From an uncultured Prevotellaceae bacterium (GTDB lineage Bacteria > Bacteroidota > Bacteroidia > Bacteroidales > Bacteroidaceae), in assembly GCA_946405805.1 (NCBI GenBank), contig CAMJIL010000007.1, positions 1 to 64,000 of the forward strand: DNA of 64,000 nucleotides. Direction: 5' to 3'. Below the pieces are notes generated by a model, which saw only the letters and a program-made list of their open reading frames with translations, had not been told where the DNA came from and searched no databases. Position numbers and translations under genes: made by a program. Within the stretch, counting starts at the first letter, position 1, and every line of letters begins with the position of its first letter. Below are positions 46,901-56,796 of the stretch, in pieces.

Positions 46901-47192
46901 TACCCTGACGGAACATTACAGTAATCTGAGCCGAACCCGACGAAGCCGTAGAGGTCATATAATCCATTCCCTCCACACCATTGATACTTTCCTCAAGCGG
47001 CGTGATCACAGAATTCTTCACAGTCTCGGCATCAGCACCAGGATACTGTGTCTGCACAACGACAGTAGGCGGTGCAATATTGGGGTACTGCTCTATAGGC
47101 AGCGACACCAATCCGATAAAACCCAGCAGCACAATGGCAATGGAAACCACCGTTGAGAGTACCGGGCGTTTTATAAATGTTGTAAAAGTCAT
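43914..47192 (-). CDS. RND efflux inner-membrane transporter (AcrB/HAE1)
   Basis: 1092 aa; FIKRPVLSTVVSIAIVLLG, IAIVVDDAIVVVEAVHAKLD, GLLAKNAILIVQFA. Confidence 0.95.
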   Translation of the reverse strand: MTFTTFIKRPVLSTVVSIAIVLLGFIGLVSLPIEQYPNIAPPTVVVQTQYPGADAETVKNSVITPLEESINGVEGMDYMTSTASSGSAQITVMFRQGMNADMCAVNVQNRVSQAQALLPAEVTRVGVTVTKRQSSQVIMYTLTSDGRYDDQFLTNYANINIIPALKRIQGVGDVMSPGMKTYSMRIWLKPDVMKQHDLMPSDIANLMAEQNIEAAPGTFGEQSDVAFEYSLRYTGRLKTPEEFGNIIVQSKPDGTTLKLKDVARIELGGLMYSVSMRNNNLPSVMGMVQQIAGSNANDIAKQVKAELDEQAKLFPPGMIYKINYDVTEFLYASIEEVVFTLFMTLALVFFVVYIFLQDMRSTLIPLIAVPVSLIGTFFFLNMMGFSINLLVLSALLLAIAIVVDDAIVVVEAVHAKLDQGYKSSLTASIDAMNEISGAIISITLVMAAVFVPVSFIGGTSGSFYREFGVTMAISIIISALNALTLSPALCAIFLKPHDAEGHEKKLSRVDRFHQSFNVAFDTTIGKYKNILEKLVRKPLTIIATVLVGIVVLGVMMFTTKSGLVPDEDTGTIFCTISMPPATSVARTRQIIDEVDSILAADPAIMSREQIQGYNFIAGAGSDQATFIMKLKPFSERQKGLWWKISGLWEGDGIYRFFLNPYDATGVIAQIFIKTSHIKDAQVLAFSPPMIPGYSLNSGISVVMQDRTGGSLSKFYDIVKEFLAELNKRPEFQAAQTSYNPNYPQYMVKVNVAKCKQSGISPATVLSTLQGYYGGLYASNFNAYGKLYRVMIQGAPETRMTEASLNSIYVRTTEGMAPVKEFCNLERVYGPSNINRFNLYTSINVTGTVANGYSTGEAIQALRDVAAVTLPAGYSYDFSGLTREEAKASNTTGIIFLLCFIFIYLILSAQYESYILPLSVLLSVPFGLAGCFLFTNLFGHANDIYMQISLIMLIGLLAKNAILIVQFALERRQTGMAISWSAVLGAAARLRPILMTSLAMVIGLLPMMFASGVGKNGNQTLGAAAVGGMLIGTILQLFVVPTLFVIFQSLQEKIRPMKFEDDNVAVSSELRQYAISAGAISDAISENNPNYVK

Positions 47193-47218
47193 ATTTTACT
47201 TTTTTACTTTTTCACCTT

Positions 47219-48373
47219 TTATTTTTTCATAGCACCTACGATATCACCAGCACTCATAGCCTTAGCCTGATCGTTAATCTTCTGTTGATACTTCTCTGGT
47301 GTAATAGGAACGACCTCCATACCATCATGGAGTTTGGTAATACCATTGGTGATATATTTATCACCTTTTTTCAGGCCATCGGTCACAATAAAAGTATTGC
47401 CATCGTTTTGGGGATCCACCTTAATTTCCGTGTATTTCACCTTGTTGTCTTTGCCGAGGATATAGACAAACTTCTTATCCTGCAACTCAGACACGCAACT
47501 CTGCGGAATAATAATGGCATCGCTATTGCTACGAGGGATAATAATTGTACCAGAACCGCCACTCTTCAGTATCTTCTCTGTATTAGGGAAAGAAGCAATA
47601 AGTTGTACTGAACCTGTTGTCTGATCTATCACTCCGCTCATTTTTGTAACTTTACCTTCATGAGGGTATATACTTCCATCTGCCAACTTCAAATTTACAT
47701 TTGGCAAACTACCAAGACCTTCCCTTGAAAGAATCATAGCCTCTTTTTCTGTCACAGAGAAGTACACATCCATCGAAGATATATTGGACACAGTTGTCAA
47801 AACATTAGAGCCACTAACCAATGCGCCCTTCTTAAAAGGCAAAGTTCCGACCACTCCGTTAGCAGGGCTTTTTACATAGCAAAAAGTCAATTCCTCCTTC
47901 GCAGAAGCCAAAGAGGCCTGCGCCTGAGCTAACTGTGCCTGTGCACTCTCATAGTTATTCTTTGAAGTCTGCAACTCGTAATCACCAATTACATTGTTAG
48001 CATGTAACTTTTGTGAGTTCTGGTATGTGAGTTTTGTCGTATTTACCTGTTGTTGCGCAGCATTTACAGCAGCTTGAGTCTGACGCACCTTAGCCTGAGC
48101 CGTAACATTATCAATAACGAACAATAGTTGACCAGCTCCCACAGTCTGTCCTTCTTTTACATGAATTTCTACGAGGAAACCTTGAACTTTCGGGCGAATT
48201 TCCACATCCTGCACACCCTTAACAGATGCAGGATATGTAGATTGCATATCAACTTGCGAAGTTCCAACAGCCTTCACAGGGAATTCATTGTCGCCAAACT
48301 GAGGGCGACCACCGCCACCACCGCATGATGCTAACATTGCAGTTATGGCAACAAAAAACATAATTTTTTTCAT
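47219..48373 (-). CDS. RND efflux periplasmic adaptor lipoprotein (AcrA/MFP)
   Basis: Lipobox MLASCGGG; EIRPKVQGFLVEIHVKEGQTVGAGQLLFVID. Confidence 0.93.
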   Translation of the reverse strand: MKKIMFFVAITAMLASCGGGGGRPQFGDNEFPVKAVGTSQVDMQSTYPASVKGVQDVEIRPKVQGFLVEIHVKEGQTVGAGQLLFVIDNVTAQAKVRQTQAAVNAAQQQVNTTKLTYQNSQKLHANNVIGDYELQTSKNNYESAQAQLAQAQASLASAKEELTFCYVKSPANGVVGTLPFKKGALVSGSNVLTTVSNISSMDVYFSVTEKEAMILSREGLGSLPNVNLKLADGSIYPHEGKVTKMSGVIDQTTGSVQLIASFPNTEKILKSGGSGTIIIPRSNSDAIIIPQSCVSELQDKKFVYILGKDNKVKYTEIKVDPQNDGNTFIVTDGLKKGDKYITNGITKLHDGMEVVPITPEKYQQKINDQAKAMSAGDIVGAMKK

Positions 48374-48449
48374 CTTATTTTTTATGTAATTTCCAATACG
48401 TGTGTGATGTCTTTAAAAAACTTTTTGACATTCATTTAGTTTCAAGTTG

Positions 48450-48457
48450 CAAAGTTA
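48450..48457 (-). promoter_or_regulatory. -7 element TAACTTTG for RND operon
   Basis: CAAAGTTA on plus strand. Confidence 0.5.
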
Positions 48458-48586
48458 CAAAATTCTCAAAGAGAAACACATCCATAATGACATAATTTTA
48501 TACGTTTTAACATTTTTTACCCCTAGTAATCTTTTTTCTATGTTCTTTTGTACGACTTATACAATAAACCTTTGCGTACGCACGTT

Positions 48587-49471
48587 ATGTATATGATGAT
48601 TACCGCATCGATTGTCACATATAACCACCATCTGCTAGACTTTGAGCCTGTGTTGAGGAGCCTATTTGCTTCTCCTGTGGACATCGTATATGTTATAGAC
48701 CACAGCGAAGATATGCTTGAATTAAAGTCGGAATTACAAGAATTTGCAGACCGCGTTTTAAAAGGTGAGCCAGAATTGGTGGCAAAAGTCTCACAGGGGT
48801 TTCAACTAATGTATCTTCCCCATAAAAACAACGGCTACGGTGGAGGACATAACGTTGCCTTGAAAGCTGCAATAGAAATTGGTTCGGACTATCATCTTGT
48901 AGTAAATCCAGACGTTTGGTTCGGCCCAGAAGTTATTCCTGCTTTGAAAAAATACATGGATGAAAACCACACCATAGGACAAATTATGCCTAAGGTTATG
49001 TATCCAAACGGACAAATACAACGATTAGCTCGTTTATTACCGACCCCAACAGATATAATTGGAAGATTTGCATTACCAGAATGGATGATACGCAGAAGAA
49101 ATCAAACATGTGAATTGACACAATCTGGCTTCACAAAAACTTTAAATGTATCATTTTTGTCTGGATGTTTTATGTTTTTAAGAACCAATGCAGTGAAAGA
49201 AATTGGGTTATTCGACGAACGTTTCTTTCTTTATGCTGAAGATATCGACTTTACTAGACGGATGCATGAGAAATACGACACACTTTTTTATCCAAAAGTG
49301 TCTATTTATCATACATTTACAAGAGGCTCCAGGAAGGAACTGCGTTTAATGTTCATTCACATCATAAGCATAATAAAATACTTCAACAAATGGGGCTGGT
49401 GGCGTGATGCGGAGCGCAAACGTCTCAACAATGATGTAATGAAACAAATCGGAGGAAAAGTAAACAATTAA
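48587..49471 (+). CDS. Glycosyltransferase family 2 (rhamnosyltransferase-like)
   Basis: ITASIVTYNHHLLDFEPVLRSL, VNPDVWFGPEVIPAL, SGCFMFLRTNAVKEIGLFDERFFLYAEDIDFTRRM. Confidence 0.88.
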   Translation: MYMMITASIVTYNHHLLDFEPVLRSLFASPVDIVYVIDHSEDMLELKSELQEFADRVLKGEPELVAKVSQGFQLMYLPHKNNGYGGGHNVALKAAIEIGSDYHLVVNPDVWFGPEVIPALKKYMDENHTIGQIMPKVMYPNGQIQRLARLLPTPTDIIGRFALPEWMIRRRNQTCELTQSGFTKTLNVSFLSGCFMFLRTNAVKEIGLFDERFFLYAEDIDFTRRMHEKYDTLFYPKVSIYHTFTRGSRKELRLMFIHIISIIKYFNKWGWWRDAERKRLNNDVMKQIGGKVNN

Positions 49472-49488
49472 TGACTACCTGATTAACT

Positions 49489-51393
49489 ATGAATAAGACA
49501 TTCATAACTTTTCATTTATTCCTGTTACTATGTATCGCATCAGTTTTCGCTGAACCAGCAGGAACATGGAGGCTTTATAATTCCTACACAAATATAACAA
49601 AAGTTGAGCCATTCGGCAACCACATATTTGTATTGTGTGATGGGAATCTCTTCTCATATAACGCGACAGACCATTCTGTTGCAGAACACAACAAGCTCAC
49701 AGGTCTTACATCTCAAAACATTATAAATATTGCTGCATGCAAAACGGCAAAAAAATTACTAATCGTATATGAGGACTATACCATAGACTTTTTGCCATCA
49801 GACTTTACAAAAGAGGTAACGACTATAATCGGTTTAAAAGAGAAACTCACATCTAAAGATAAAACCATCACAGATATACATATTAATGGGAAATATGCAT
49901 ACTTAACAACGAAAGAACTTGGCATCTTAAAAATCAATACACTAAGTTGTACAATTGAAGAAACATACACGCACGGCGAAGCAATACCTGATGATGAACG
50001 TACCACAATGACTGTAGATGAATACAAAGCGTTATCAGGAGATGCAAAACCGGATGGCCCTTCGGATAATAACTTTTTCAGACTCTATCTCAATAATGGC
50101 CGGCTGTACGCCACTAGCGGAATAGCAGATGGACCCACCTTGGACGTTAGACCTAACGCCATACACTACATGGAACTTACCAACACAACTTGGAAGGATG
50201 TTCCAATTCCAGACGTAGCAGATAAAAGCAGTCCATACAACACTATACTATGTATGGCATTTGACCCTGCTGATGCTTCACATTTCTTTGTAGGAACATC
50301 ATTCGGAATACTTGAATACAAAGATTACAACATTTTTAAAACATATAATACAGAAAATAGCACATTATCATACAATAATATATTCCTGAATAATACTTTT
50401 GTTTCATCTTTACTATACGATAACAATAAAAATCTATGGGCATTCAACGGTTTTTTCAATCTTCTACCCATAAACAAAATGAATGCTTCAGGTAATTGGG
50501 AGATTATCAATCGCAAAATAAATAGCATTAATACTCAGAACAGATCCTTAGAAGGAGCATTCATAAGCAAATCAAATGGTTTTTTATGGTTTTCGAATTC
50601 CAATTGGGACAGATCAGGACTATATGCTCTCAACATGGACACCTATACATTGGACTCTTATATTGAGTTTATCAATCAAGATGGTCAACTAGTTAATACC
50701 AATCCATATTTTTTTCGCCCTGTAGAGGATACCGAAGGAAATATTTGGATACCTACAACAAATGGTCCTGTATACCTTTCAAGTCGGGATATTGCAGAAA
50801 AAAACAAGATATTCACCCAACCTAAAATAAACCGCAATGATGACACAGATCTTGCCGATTACCTTTTAGGAGAGGTCTATTGCTATGTCATAGCGATAGA
50901 CAAAGCTCAAAGAAAATGGATTGGAACGAAAGATGCCGGTGTCTTTCTTATAAGCAATGATAATGCCACCGAAATAGCTCATTTTACAACAGAAAATTCG
51001 CCACTTTTATCAAATGAAATATATGACATAGTCATAGATGAGAGTACAGGCATTGTATATATAGCCACCGTCAATGGCTTATGTTCATATCAAACTGACA
51101 TAACATCTAATTATGGAACTCTTGACGAAGATAATGTCTATTCATACCCAAACCCTGTTTCTCCTGACTACACAGGCCCTATAACTATTAAAGGGCTTTA
51201 CGATCAATGTCAAATCAAAATTACAACATCTGCAGGATATATCGTACACAAAGGCGTTGTTTCTGGAGGTTCATACCAATGGGATGGTTGTGATCAGAAT
51301 GGCGATCGAGTTGCCTCTGGTGTATATATGGTTCTGGTAGAAACTCCAGAAGGCTCCAAGGGATGTGTAACCAAAATTGCTATGTTAAAATAA
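49489..51393 (+). CDS. PorZ-like T9SS protein: beta-propeller with C-terminal T9SS-type domain
   Basis: Propeller repeats (GNIWIPTTNGPVYL, KWIGTKDAGVFLI); CTD SYPNPVSPDYTGPITIKGL...QWDGCDQNGDRVASGVYMVLVET. Confidence 0.65.
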   Translation: MNKTFITFHLFLLLCIASVFAEPAGTWRLYNSYTNITKVEPFGNHIFVLCDGNLFSYNATDHSVAEHNKLTGLTSQNIINIAACKTAKKLLIVYEDYTIDFLPSDFTKEVTTIIGLKEKLTSKDKTITDIHINGKYAYLTTKELGILKINTLSCTIEETYTHGEAIPDDERTTMTVDEYKALSGDAKPDGPSDNNFFRLYLNNGRLYATSGIADGPTLDVRPNAIHYMELTNTTWKDVPIPDVADKSSPYNTILCMAFDPADASHFFVGTSFGILEYKDYNIFKTYNTENSTLSYNNIFLNNTFVSSLLYDNNKNLWAFNGFFNLLPINKMNASGNWEIINRKINSINTQNRSLEGAFISKSNGFLWFSNSNWDRSGLYALNMDTYTLDSYIEFINQDGQLVNTNPYFFRPVEDTEGNIWIPTTNGPVYLSSRDIAEKNKIFTQPKINRNDDTDLADYLLGEVYCYVIAIDKAQRKWIGTKDAGVFLISNDNATEIAHFTTENSPLLSNEIYDIVIDESTGIVYIATVNGLCSYQTDITSNYGTLDEDNVYSYPNPVSPDYTGPITIKGLYDQCQIKITTSAGYIVHKGVVSGGSYQWDGCDQNGDRVASGVYMVLVETPEGSKGCVTKIAMLK

Positions 51394-51407
51394 TCACATT
51401 TGCTACA

Positions 51408-52307
51408 ATGACGCTATCAATACTCATACCAACATACGATTATGTATGCTATACATTGGTGCATGATTTACAGAAACAATGTGAAATAGCTGATAATCTT
51501 GACAAATATGAGATTATTGTTATGGAAGATGGTGGCAAAGATCAGGTAAAAGCAATAGCAAACCTTAAAATTAATGACCTACCAAACTGCAGATATATTC
51601 GCAAAAAAGAAAATGTTGGCAGAGCATACAATATTAATAACCTGGTAAAAGAGGCAAAAGGAGATTGGTGCATTATTATGGACTGTGATGCACAAGTTAT
51701 TAGCAATAATTATATTAAAAACTACATCTCAGCCACTAAACAACATCCTGATGGTGATGTTATAATAGGTGGCTTAACCAATCCTACCACCCTCCCCTCT
51801 CCGAAAGTTTCTCTTAGATATACATACGAAAAAGATGCAGAACCTTATCGCACTACGCAATACTGTAATGCCCACCCCTACAGCAGATTTTGTACATTCA
51901 ATGTCATGATAAAGCGGACCTTAATACTCGCCACTCCATTTCATCCGACATTTACAAAATATGGTTTCGAAGACATATTTATGGGGGTAGAATTAAGTCG
52001 AAAGAAAGTAAGCATAATATATATAGAGAACCCTCTGCAACATACAGGCTTTGATGACAACAATATTTTTCTAAAAAAAACAGAAACAGCATTGACAATG
52101 TTACATAAAGCTGGAGATATGTTGTTGCCATATACAAGATTAGGTAAAGTTGTAGACAAGTGCCATAAGTGGCATATGGAGAATACTTTATATTTGTGCT
52201 ACAGGATTACTAAACCCTTTCTTAGAAAAAACTTACTGGGGGAAAAGCCCAATATGAGATTTTTTGCATTCTACAAATTAGGCTATTACATTGGACTTAC
52301 TAAATGA
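51408..52307 (+). CDS. Glycosyltransferase family 2
   Basis: MTLSILIPTYDYVCYTLVHDL, IIMDCDAQVISNNY; ATG 51408 chosen over 51363. Confidence 0.8.
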   Translation: MTLSILIPTYDYVCYTLVHDLQKQCEIADNLDKYEIIVMEDGGKDQVKAIANLKINDLPNCRYIRKKENVGRAYNINNLVKEAKGDWCIIMDCDAQVISNNYIKNYISATKQHPDGDVIIGGLTNPTTLPSPKVSLRYTYEKDAEPYRTTQYCNAHPYSRFCTFNVMIKRTLILATPFHPTFTKYGFEDIFMGVELSRKKVSIIYIENPLQHTGFDDNNIFLKKTETALTMLHKAGDMLLPYTRLGKVVDKCHKWHMENTLYLCYRITKPFLRKNLLGEKPNMRFFAFYKLGYYIGLTK

Positions 52308-53256
52308 AAATATAATAAGTGAAATTCGCAAAGAGAATTGTTTTAACTTCCTGCGGTTCTTTTTCGCATTGACATTAATTCTTTCACACTTCTGCACATT
52401 AACGGAACACGAGCAACTTCTGCCAATTACCGGGAGTACCTCTGTGAAGGCTTTTTTTACTATAAGCGGATTTCTAGTAACATATAGTTTTATACGACGA
52501 GACTATAATCTGGTTTCCTATGCAAAAAGGAGATTTGTCCGTATCATGCCAGCATATGCAGTTACAATATTATTCTGTATACTCATCGGATGGATGGTAA
52601 CAAGTTTAAACACGATAGAATTCTTTTCTTCTAAACAAACATTCAACTATTTTCTTGCAAACATTACAATGCTCAACTGGTTAGAGCCAGAACTTCCTAA
52701 TACATTCCAAAACAACCCGTGGCCTCAGATGGATGGTTCTTTATGGGCAATGAAACAAGAAGTTCTTTTCTACATATTTGTTCCATTCTTTACTTATTTG
52801 GCCAACAAAACTGGTAATAAATGGATATGTTTACCCATCCTAATATTATGCGTCATAATTTACCCTTTTGTTAATGACCAAACACGATATTTCACATATT
52901 TCATAGGGGGAATGTTTTTAATGTTATATTTTGACTTATTTAATAAATATTTCATATACATATTTGTATTTTCCATAATTGCAGTTATAGAAGGAGTCCT
53001 TGATACACTTGCCTTCCCTATAATAATAGTAGGTATAGCTTATTATTGCAAACCCTTAAACTTTTTTCGTAAGGTTGATAATATTACTTACGGACTATTT
53101 TTATATCACTTTCCAATCATACAATTACTAATACATTATGGAGTTGCAGAATATAATCTAATTTTATGTTTCATTCTAACAATAATTGCTACATTTATTC
53201 TTGCCACTCTATCATGGTTCTATATTGAAAAGCCCTTGATGAACAAATGCGCATAG
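52291..53256 (+). CDS. Acyltransferase 3 (OafA-like)
   Basis: NFLRFFFALTLILSHFC, TSVKAFFTISGFLVTYSF; start possibly TTG 52291. Confidence 0.82.
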   Translation: MDLLNENIISEIRKENCFNFLRFFFALTLILSHFCTLTEHEQLLPITGSTSVKAFFTISGFLVTYSFIRRDYNLVSYAKRRFVRIMPAYAVTILFCILIGWMVTSLNTIEFFSSKQTFNYFLANITMLNWLEPELPNTFQNNPWPQMDGSLWAMKQEVLFYIFVPFFTYLANKTGNKWICLPILILCVIIYPFVNDQTRYFTYFIGGMFLMLYFDLFNKYFIYIFVFSIIAVIEGVLDTLAFPIIIVGIAYYCKPLNFFRKVDNITYGLFLYHFPIIQLLIHYGVAEYNLILCFILTIIATFILATLSWFYIEKPLMNKCA

Positions 53257-54218
53257 TATATGAAATAGAACGCCTATCAACTAATGGTGGCATAGAACGG
53301 ATTCTCACAGCTAAGGCCTCCTATATGGCAGAACAATGGGGATGGGATATTATCATCCTTGTATTATACAAAGGATGTGAAAAGTCTTTCTTTCCTTTAT
53401 CCCCTAAAGTTCGGGTCGAGTGTCTTAATATTACTCCAACATATAATATTATCACAGTTCCTCTAGCATTATATTGCCTCAACAAAGCTGTACTGCGACT
53501 AAAACCAGACATTTACATCACTTTTCAGCATATAGGAGCTGTATCATGTTTGTTAAATACCCATCACACGAAAACAATATATGAGTCTCATGGAGTAAAG
53601 CAAAAAATGATACATCCCTTTGCTATAAATATAGCAGAACGATATGCAGATGCCGTCGTAACTCTTACACAATCCAATGCCGCAAATTTTAATCATGCAA
53701 AAATAATTGCCACTATACCAAACTTTTCTACACTCAATCCACAGATGCATCCTGATTATTACACTAAAAATGTAGTCAGCATTGGAAGGGACTGCTGGGA
53801 AAAAGATTTTTCTCGGATGAGAAGATTATGGAAGAATGTATCCGAAAAGTATCCTGATTGGCAACTTCATATTCATCACAATACAAAAGATGTAGTAAAG
53901 GCATATACTGCAGGAAGTATTTTCATTATGACATCACGGTTTGAAGGGTTCCCTTTGGTTCTTATCGAAGCTATGCAATGTGGATTACCCTGTATCGCTT
54001 TTGATTGCCCCTATGGTCCACGCGAGATAATTAATGATGGAGAAAACGGATTTCTAATACCATATGATGACGATTCTTTATTCATCGAGAAACTAACTTA
54101 CCTGATGGAACATCCAGAAGAAAGAGAACGAATGGGAAAGGCAGCCCAAAAGACTGTAGCAAAATATGACAAAACACAAATTATGAATCAATGGAAAGAA
54201 CTGCTAACACAACTATAG
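53247..54218 (+). CDS. Glycosyltransferase family 4
   Basis: SRFEGFPLVLIEAMQCGLPCIAFDCPYGPREII. Confidence 0.87.
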   Translation: MRIVYEIERLSTNGGIERILTAKASYMAEQWGWDIIILVLYKGCEKSFFPLSPKVRVECLNITPTYNIITVPLALYCLNKAVLRLKPDIYITFQHIGAVSCLLNTHHTKTIYESHGVKQKMIHPFAINIAERYADAVVTLTQSNAANFNHAKIIATIPNFSTLNPQMHPDYYTKNVVSIGRDCWEKDFSRMRRLWKNVSEKYPDWQLHIHHNTKDVVKAYTAGSIFIMTSRFEGFPLVLIEAMQCGLPCIAFDCPYGPREIINDGENGFLIPYDDDSLFIEKLTYLMEHPEERERMGKAAQKTVAKYDKTQIMNQWKELLTQL

Positions 54219-54781
54219 CTGTTTTTGATTTCGATGGAACAATAACGACAAAAGACACTTTGTTGCTCTTCATTCGATTTGCATGCGGAACTAAAAAATT
54301 TTTGTTTGGCATGCTTCTCTATTCCCCTCTTATTATCATGATGATGCTAAGATTATACCCTAACTGGAAATGTAAGGAAAGAATCTTCTCTTATTTCTTC
54401 AAAGGCATGCCTTACAATGAATTCAAAAGACTTGGGAATGATTTCGGAAAAAAGTTCTGTAACATTATCATACGACCTTCAATGAAAGAACGACTTCAGT
54501 GGCATCTTCGTCAGGGTCATAAAGTGTATGTCATCAGCGCCAGCATTGAAGAGTGGGTCAGACCGTTTTTCCAAACATTAAGCGATGTTTGCGTGCTAGC
54601 AACGAAAGTAAAGCCTGACCTCAGCGGATTTGCATCTAACAATTGTTATGGTCAGGAAAAAGTAAATAGACTCCTGGAAATGGAGCCAGAAAGAAAAGCA
54701 TATACTTTATATGCCTATGGAGATAGCCGAGGTGATAAGGAAATGTTAGAATTTGCAGACTTCTCAACTTTTGTTCATTAA
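54191..54781 (+). CDS. HAD-IB family phosphatase
   Basis: VFDFDGTITTKDT, VISASIEEWVRPF, AYGDSRGDKEML. Confidence 0.85.
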   Translation: MERTANTTIAVFDFDGTITTKDTLLLFIRFACGTKKFLFGMLLYSPLIIMMMLRLYPNWKCKERIFSYFFKGMPYNEFKRLGNDFGKKFCNIIIRPSMKERLQWHLRQGHKVYVISASIEEWVRPFFQTLSDVCVLATKVKPDLSGFASNNCYGQEKVNRLLEMEPERKAYTLYAYGDSRGDKEMLEFADFSTFVH

Positions 54782-54782
54782 A

Positions 54783-55739
54783 ATGAAAACGGACCTTACT
54801 GTTATAATTCCAATATATAAAACAGAAAAGACTCTTAATAGATGTATTGAGAGTGTGCTTCGTAATGCTGTCGATGAAATTATCCTTGTTGACGATGGTT
54901 CTCCAGACAATTGCCCCATAATATGCGACAATTGGGGCAAAAAGGATTCTCGGATTAGTGTCATACATAAGGAGAATGGTGGATTAAGTGATGCTCGCAA
55001 TGAAGGTTTAAAAAGGGTAAAAACCAAATACGTGACTTTCGTTGATAGTGATGACGAGGTTGCTCCAGACACATATATGCCACTCATAAATTTATTGACA
55101 GAAAATCCGCATATCGACATTATTGAATATCCTGCACAAATACATATTGGACTGAAAGATGAACATCGTCTAACCTTCCATGATGATATTACTGATATTA
55201 GTTCATTAGAGCAAAAAAAGCAAATTTGGTTAAATGACCTTTTTGCTCATTCCTATGCATGTAACAAAATTTATCAGACAAAATTATTTCACGATATTTC
55301 TTTCAAGAAGGGAGCACTATTCGAGGATGTATTGATAACGCCATATCTGCTGAAGAAAGTTAATTATTATGCGACATCTAGCAAAGGACTATACCTTTAT
55401 CATTCTAATTCAACTGGAATAACTCTAAATTTTACAAATTTACCGCAATTACTGCAGGCACAACTACAAATATGTAAAGATATGGGTATAGACATCATGA
55501 GCAGAGAAGCTGACAGGCTATATTTATCCTTGGTCAATACCTATATTGACATCTGCCGACATACCAATATCAGTACAAATATCCCTTATAGACGGATATC
55601 TTTTTCATCGGCTCAAAACGCCAAAGAAAGAATAAAAATACTAATGTACAATGTTCTCGGCCAGAAGTTTTTTATAAAAATCTTCGTATTGCTGCGCCAC
55701 CTTATGATAGTCATGGTGCTTGCGAACATACTCTACTGA
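54783..55739 (+). CDS. Glycosyltransferase family 2
   Basis: DLTVIIPIYKTEKTLNRCIESVL, ILVDDGSPDNCP, FVDSDDEVAPDTY. Confidence 0.88.
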   Translation: MKTDLTVIIPIYKTEKTLNRCIESVLRNAVDEIILVDDGSPDNCPIICDNWGKKDSRISVIHKENGGLSDARNEGLKRVKTKYVTFVDSDDEVAPDTYMPLINLLTENPHIDIIEYPAQIHIGLKDEHRLTFHDDITDISSLEQKKQIWLNDLFAHSYACNKIYQTKLFHDISFKKGALFEDVLITPYLLKKVNYYATSSKGLYLYHSNSTGITLNFTNLPQLLQAQLQICKDMGIDIMSREADRLYLSLVNTYIDICRHTNISTNIPYRRISFSSAQNAKERIKILMYNVLGQKFFIKIFVLLRHLMIVMVLANILY

Positions 55740-56768
55740 TTGGCGCTTTAGTTCTGGGATAATTTCTTTATGAAGTACTAACTTTTTCAATTCTTCATAA
55801 ACACTTTCATATGTCGGATAGACATTAACAATAGGTCTTAAGGTTTTTTCGCCTATAATTTTGTAGTTTTCAGGTTCACCACCTGTTACGGCAACGATTC
55901 CTTTCGACATTGCCAACAAGGCATTCATAGCTGGGGTATAACTATATAACTGATCCAACAGAACATCTGCTTTTGTCAGCATCTGTTCATACTTCTCATA
56001 AGGAACATTTTCCGCTATCTGAAGTGTCGCCTTTTCCGGATAATCCCTTACAATATCTTGAGCAGCCTTTAACATTATATCCGTTCCCTTGATATTCATA
56101 CGGTCTTTCTGCAGCCCGATGAAAAGACGCACTTTATCACCTACCGAGAATTCTTGAGAGTCCATATTCTCCATTACGACTGGTAAAGGAAAGAAATGCA
56201 GTTTTTCAGGATATACGTTATTATAGCAAACCCAATATTCATAAAGAACAGCCACGATAGCATCGCAGTCTTCAGCTACATATTTACAATAATCGGCAGT
56301 ATTCTTCTCTAAATATATATCACGCAATAATTGCACATTATCATTTTGCATAATCTCGCTGCCTATGCGTTGCTCGCTATATCGTAGAATATTCTTGTTG
56401 ATTATCTGGTCAAGAATATGATAGTCTTCCCCCACAGAGCACATGACAATCTTTCCGTTATTCCTTCTTATAAAATTGTAGAAAGGTTTCATGTGACAAC
56501 CACGAAGGGACAGAAACATCGGATGGTTCAACTGAACAATATCATATCCCTTGCATTGCCACAATATTGGCAAAGCCCTGAACAAATAATCAACCAACGC
56601 CAGTTTCCCATTTATATCCGTCCTGCGCTCAAAGAGTATGTCATCTACGGGAAATTGACGCCAGCCATATCGTTCAGATATGAGGCGGACCTCATGCCCC
56701 CTTTCTCGTAATCCTTTAGCGAGATTACTATGCCACATACTTGGATTTCCGAAAAGCAGGATTCTCAT
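55641..56768 (-). CDS. Glycosyltransferase (GT4-like)
   Basis: MRILLFGNPSMWHSNLAKGLRERGHEV; C-terminal HHDYHKVAQQYEDFYKKLL. Confidence 0.75.
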   Translation of the reverse strand: MRILLFGNPSMWHSNLAKGLRERGHEVRLISERYGWRQFPVDDILFERRTDINGKLALVDYLFRALPILWQCKGYDIVQLNHPMFLSLRGCHMKPFYNFIRRNNGKIVMCSVGEDYHILDQIINKNILRYSEQRIGSEIMQNDNVQLLRDIYLEKNTADYCKYVAEDCDAIVAVLYEYWVCYNNVYPEKLHFFPLPVVMENMDSQEFSVGDKVRLFIGLQKDRMNIKGTDIMLKAAQDIVRDYPEKATLQIAENVPYEKYEQMLTKADVLLDQLYSYTPAMNALLAMSKGIVAVTGGEPENYKIIGEKTLRPIVNVYPTYESVYEELKKLVLHKEIIPELKRQSVEYVRKHHDYHKVAQQYEDFYKKLLAENIVH

Positions 56769-56796
56769 ATAGAATTTTTATTCTTTGCTATAAATA

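Noticed and set aside
47193-47218. Heptamer array between RND adaptor and pump genes (AAGTAAA-like units)
   Set aside because: Only about three degenerate units with a 1-nt slip; could be ordinary AT-rich spacer
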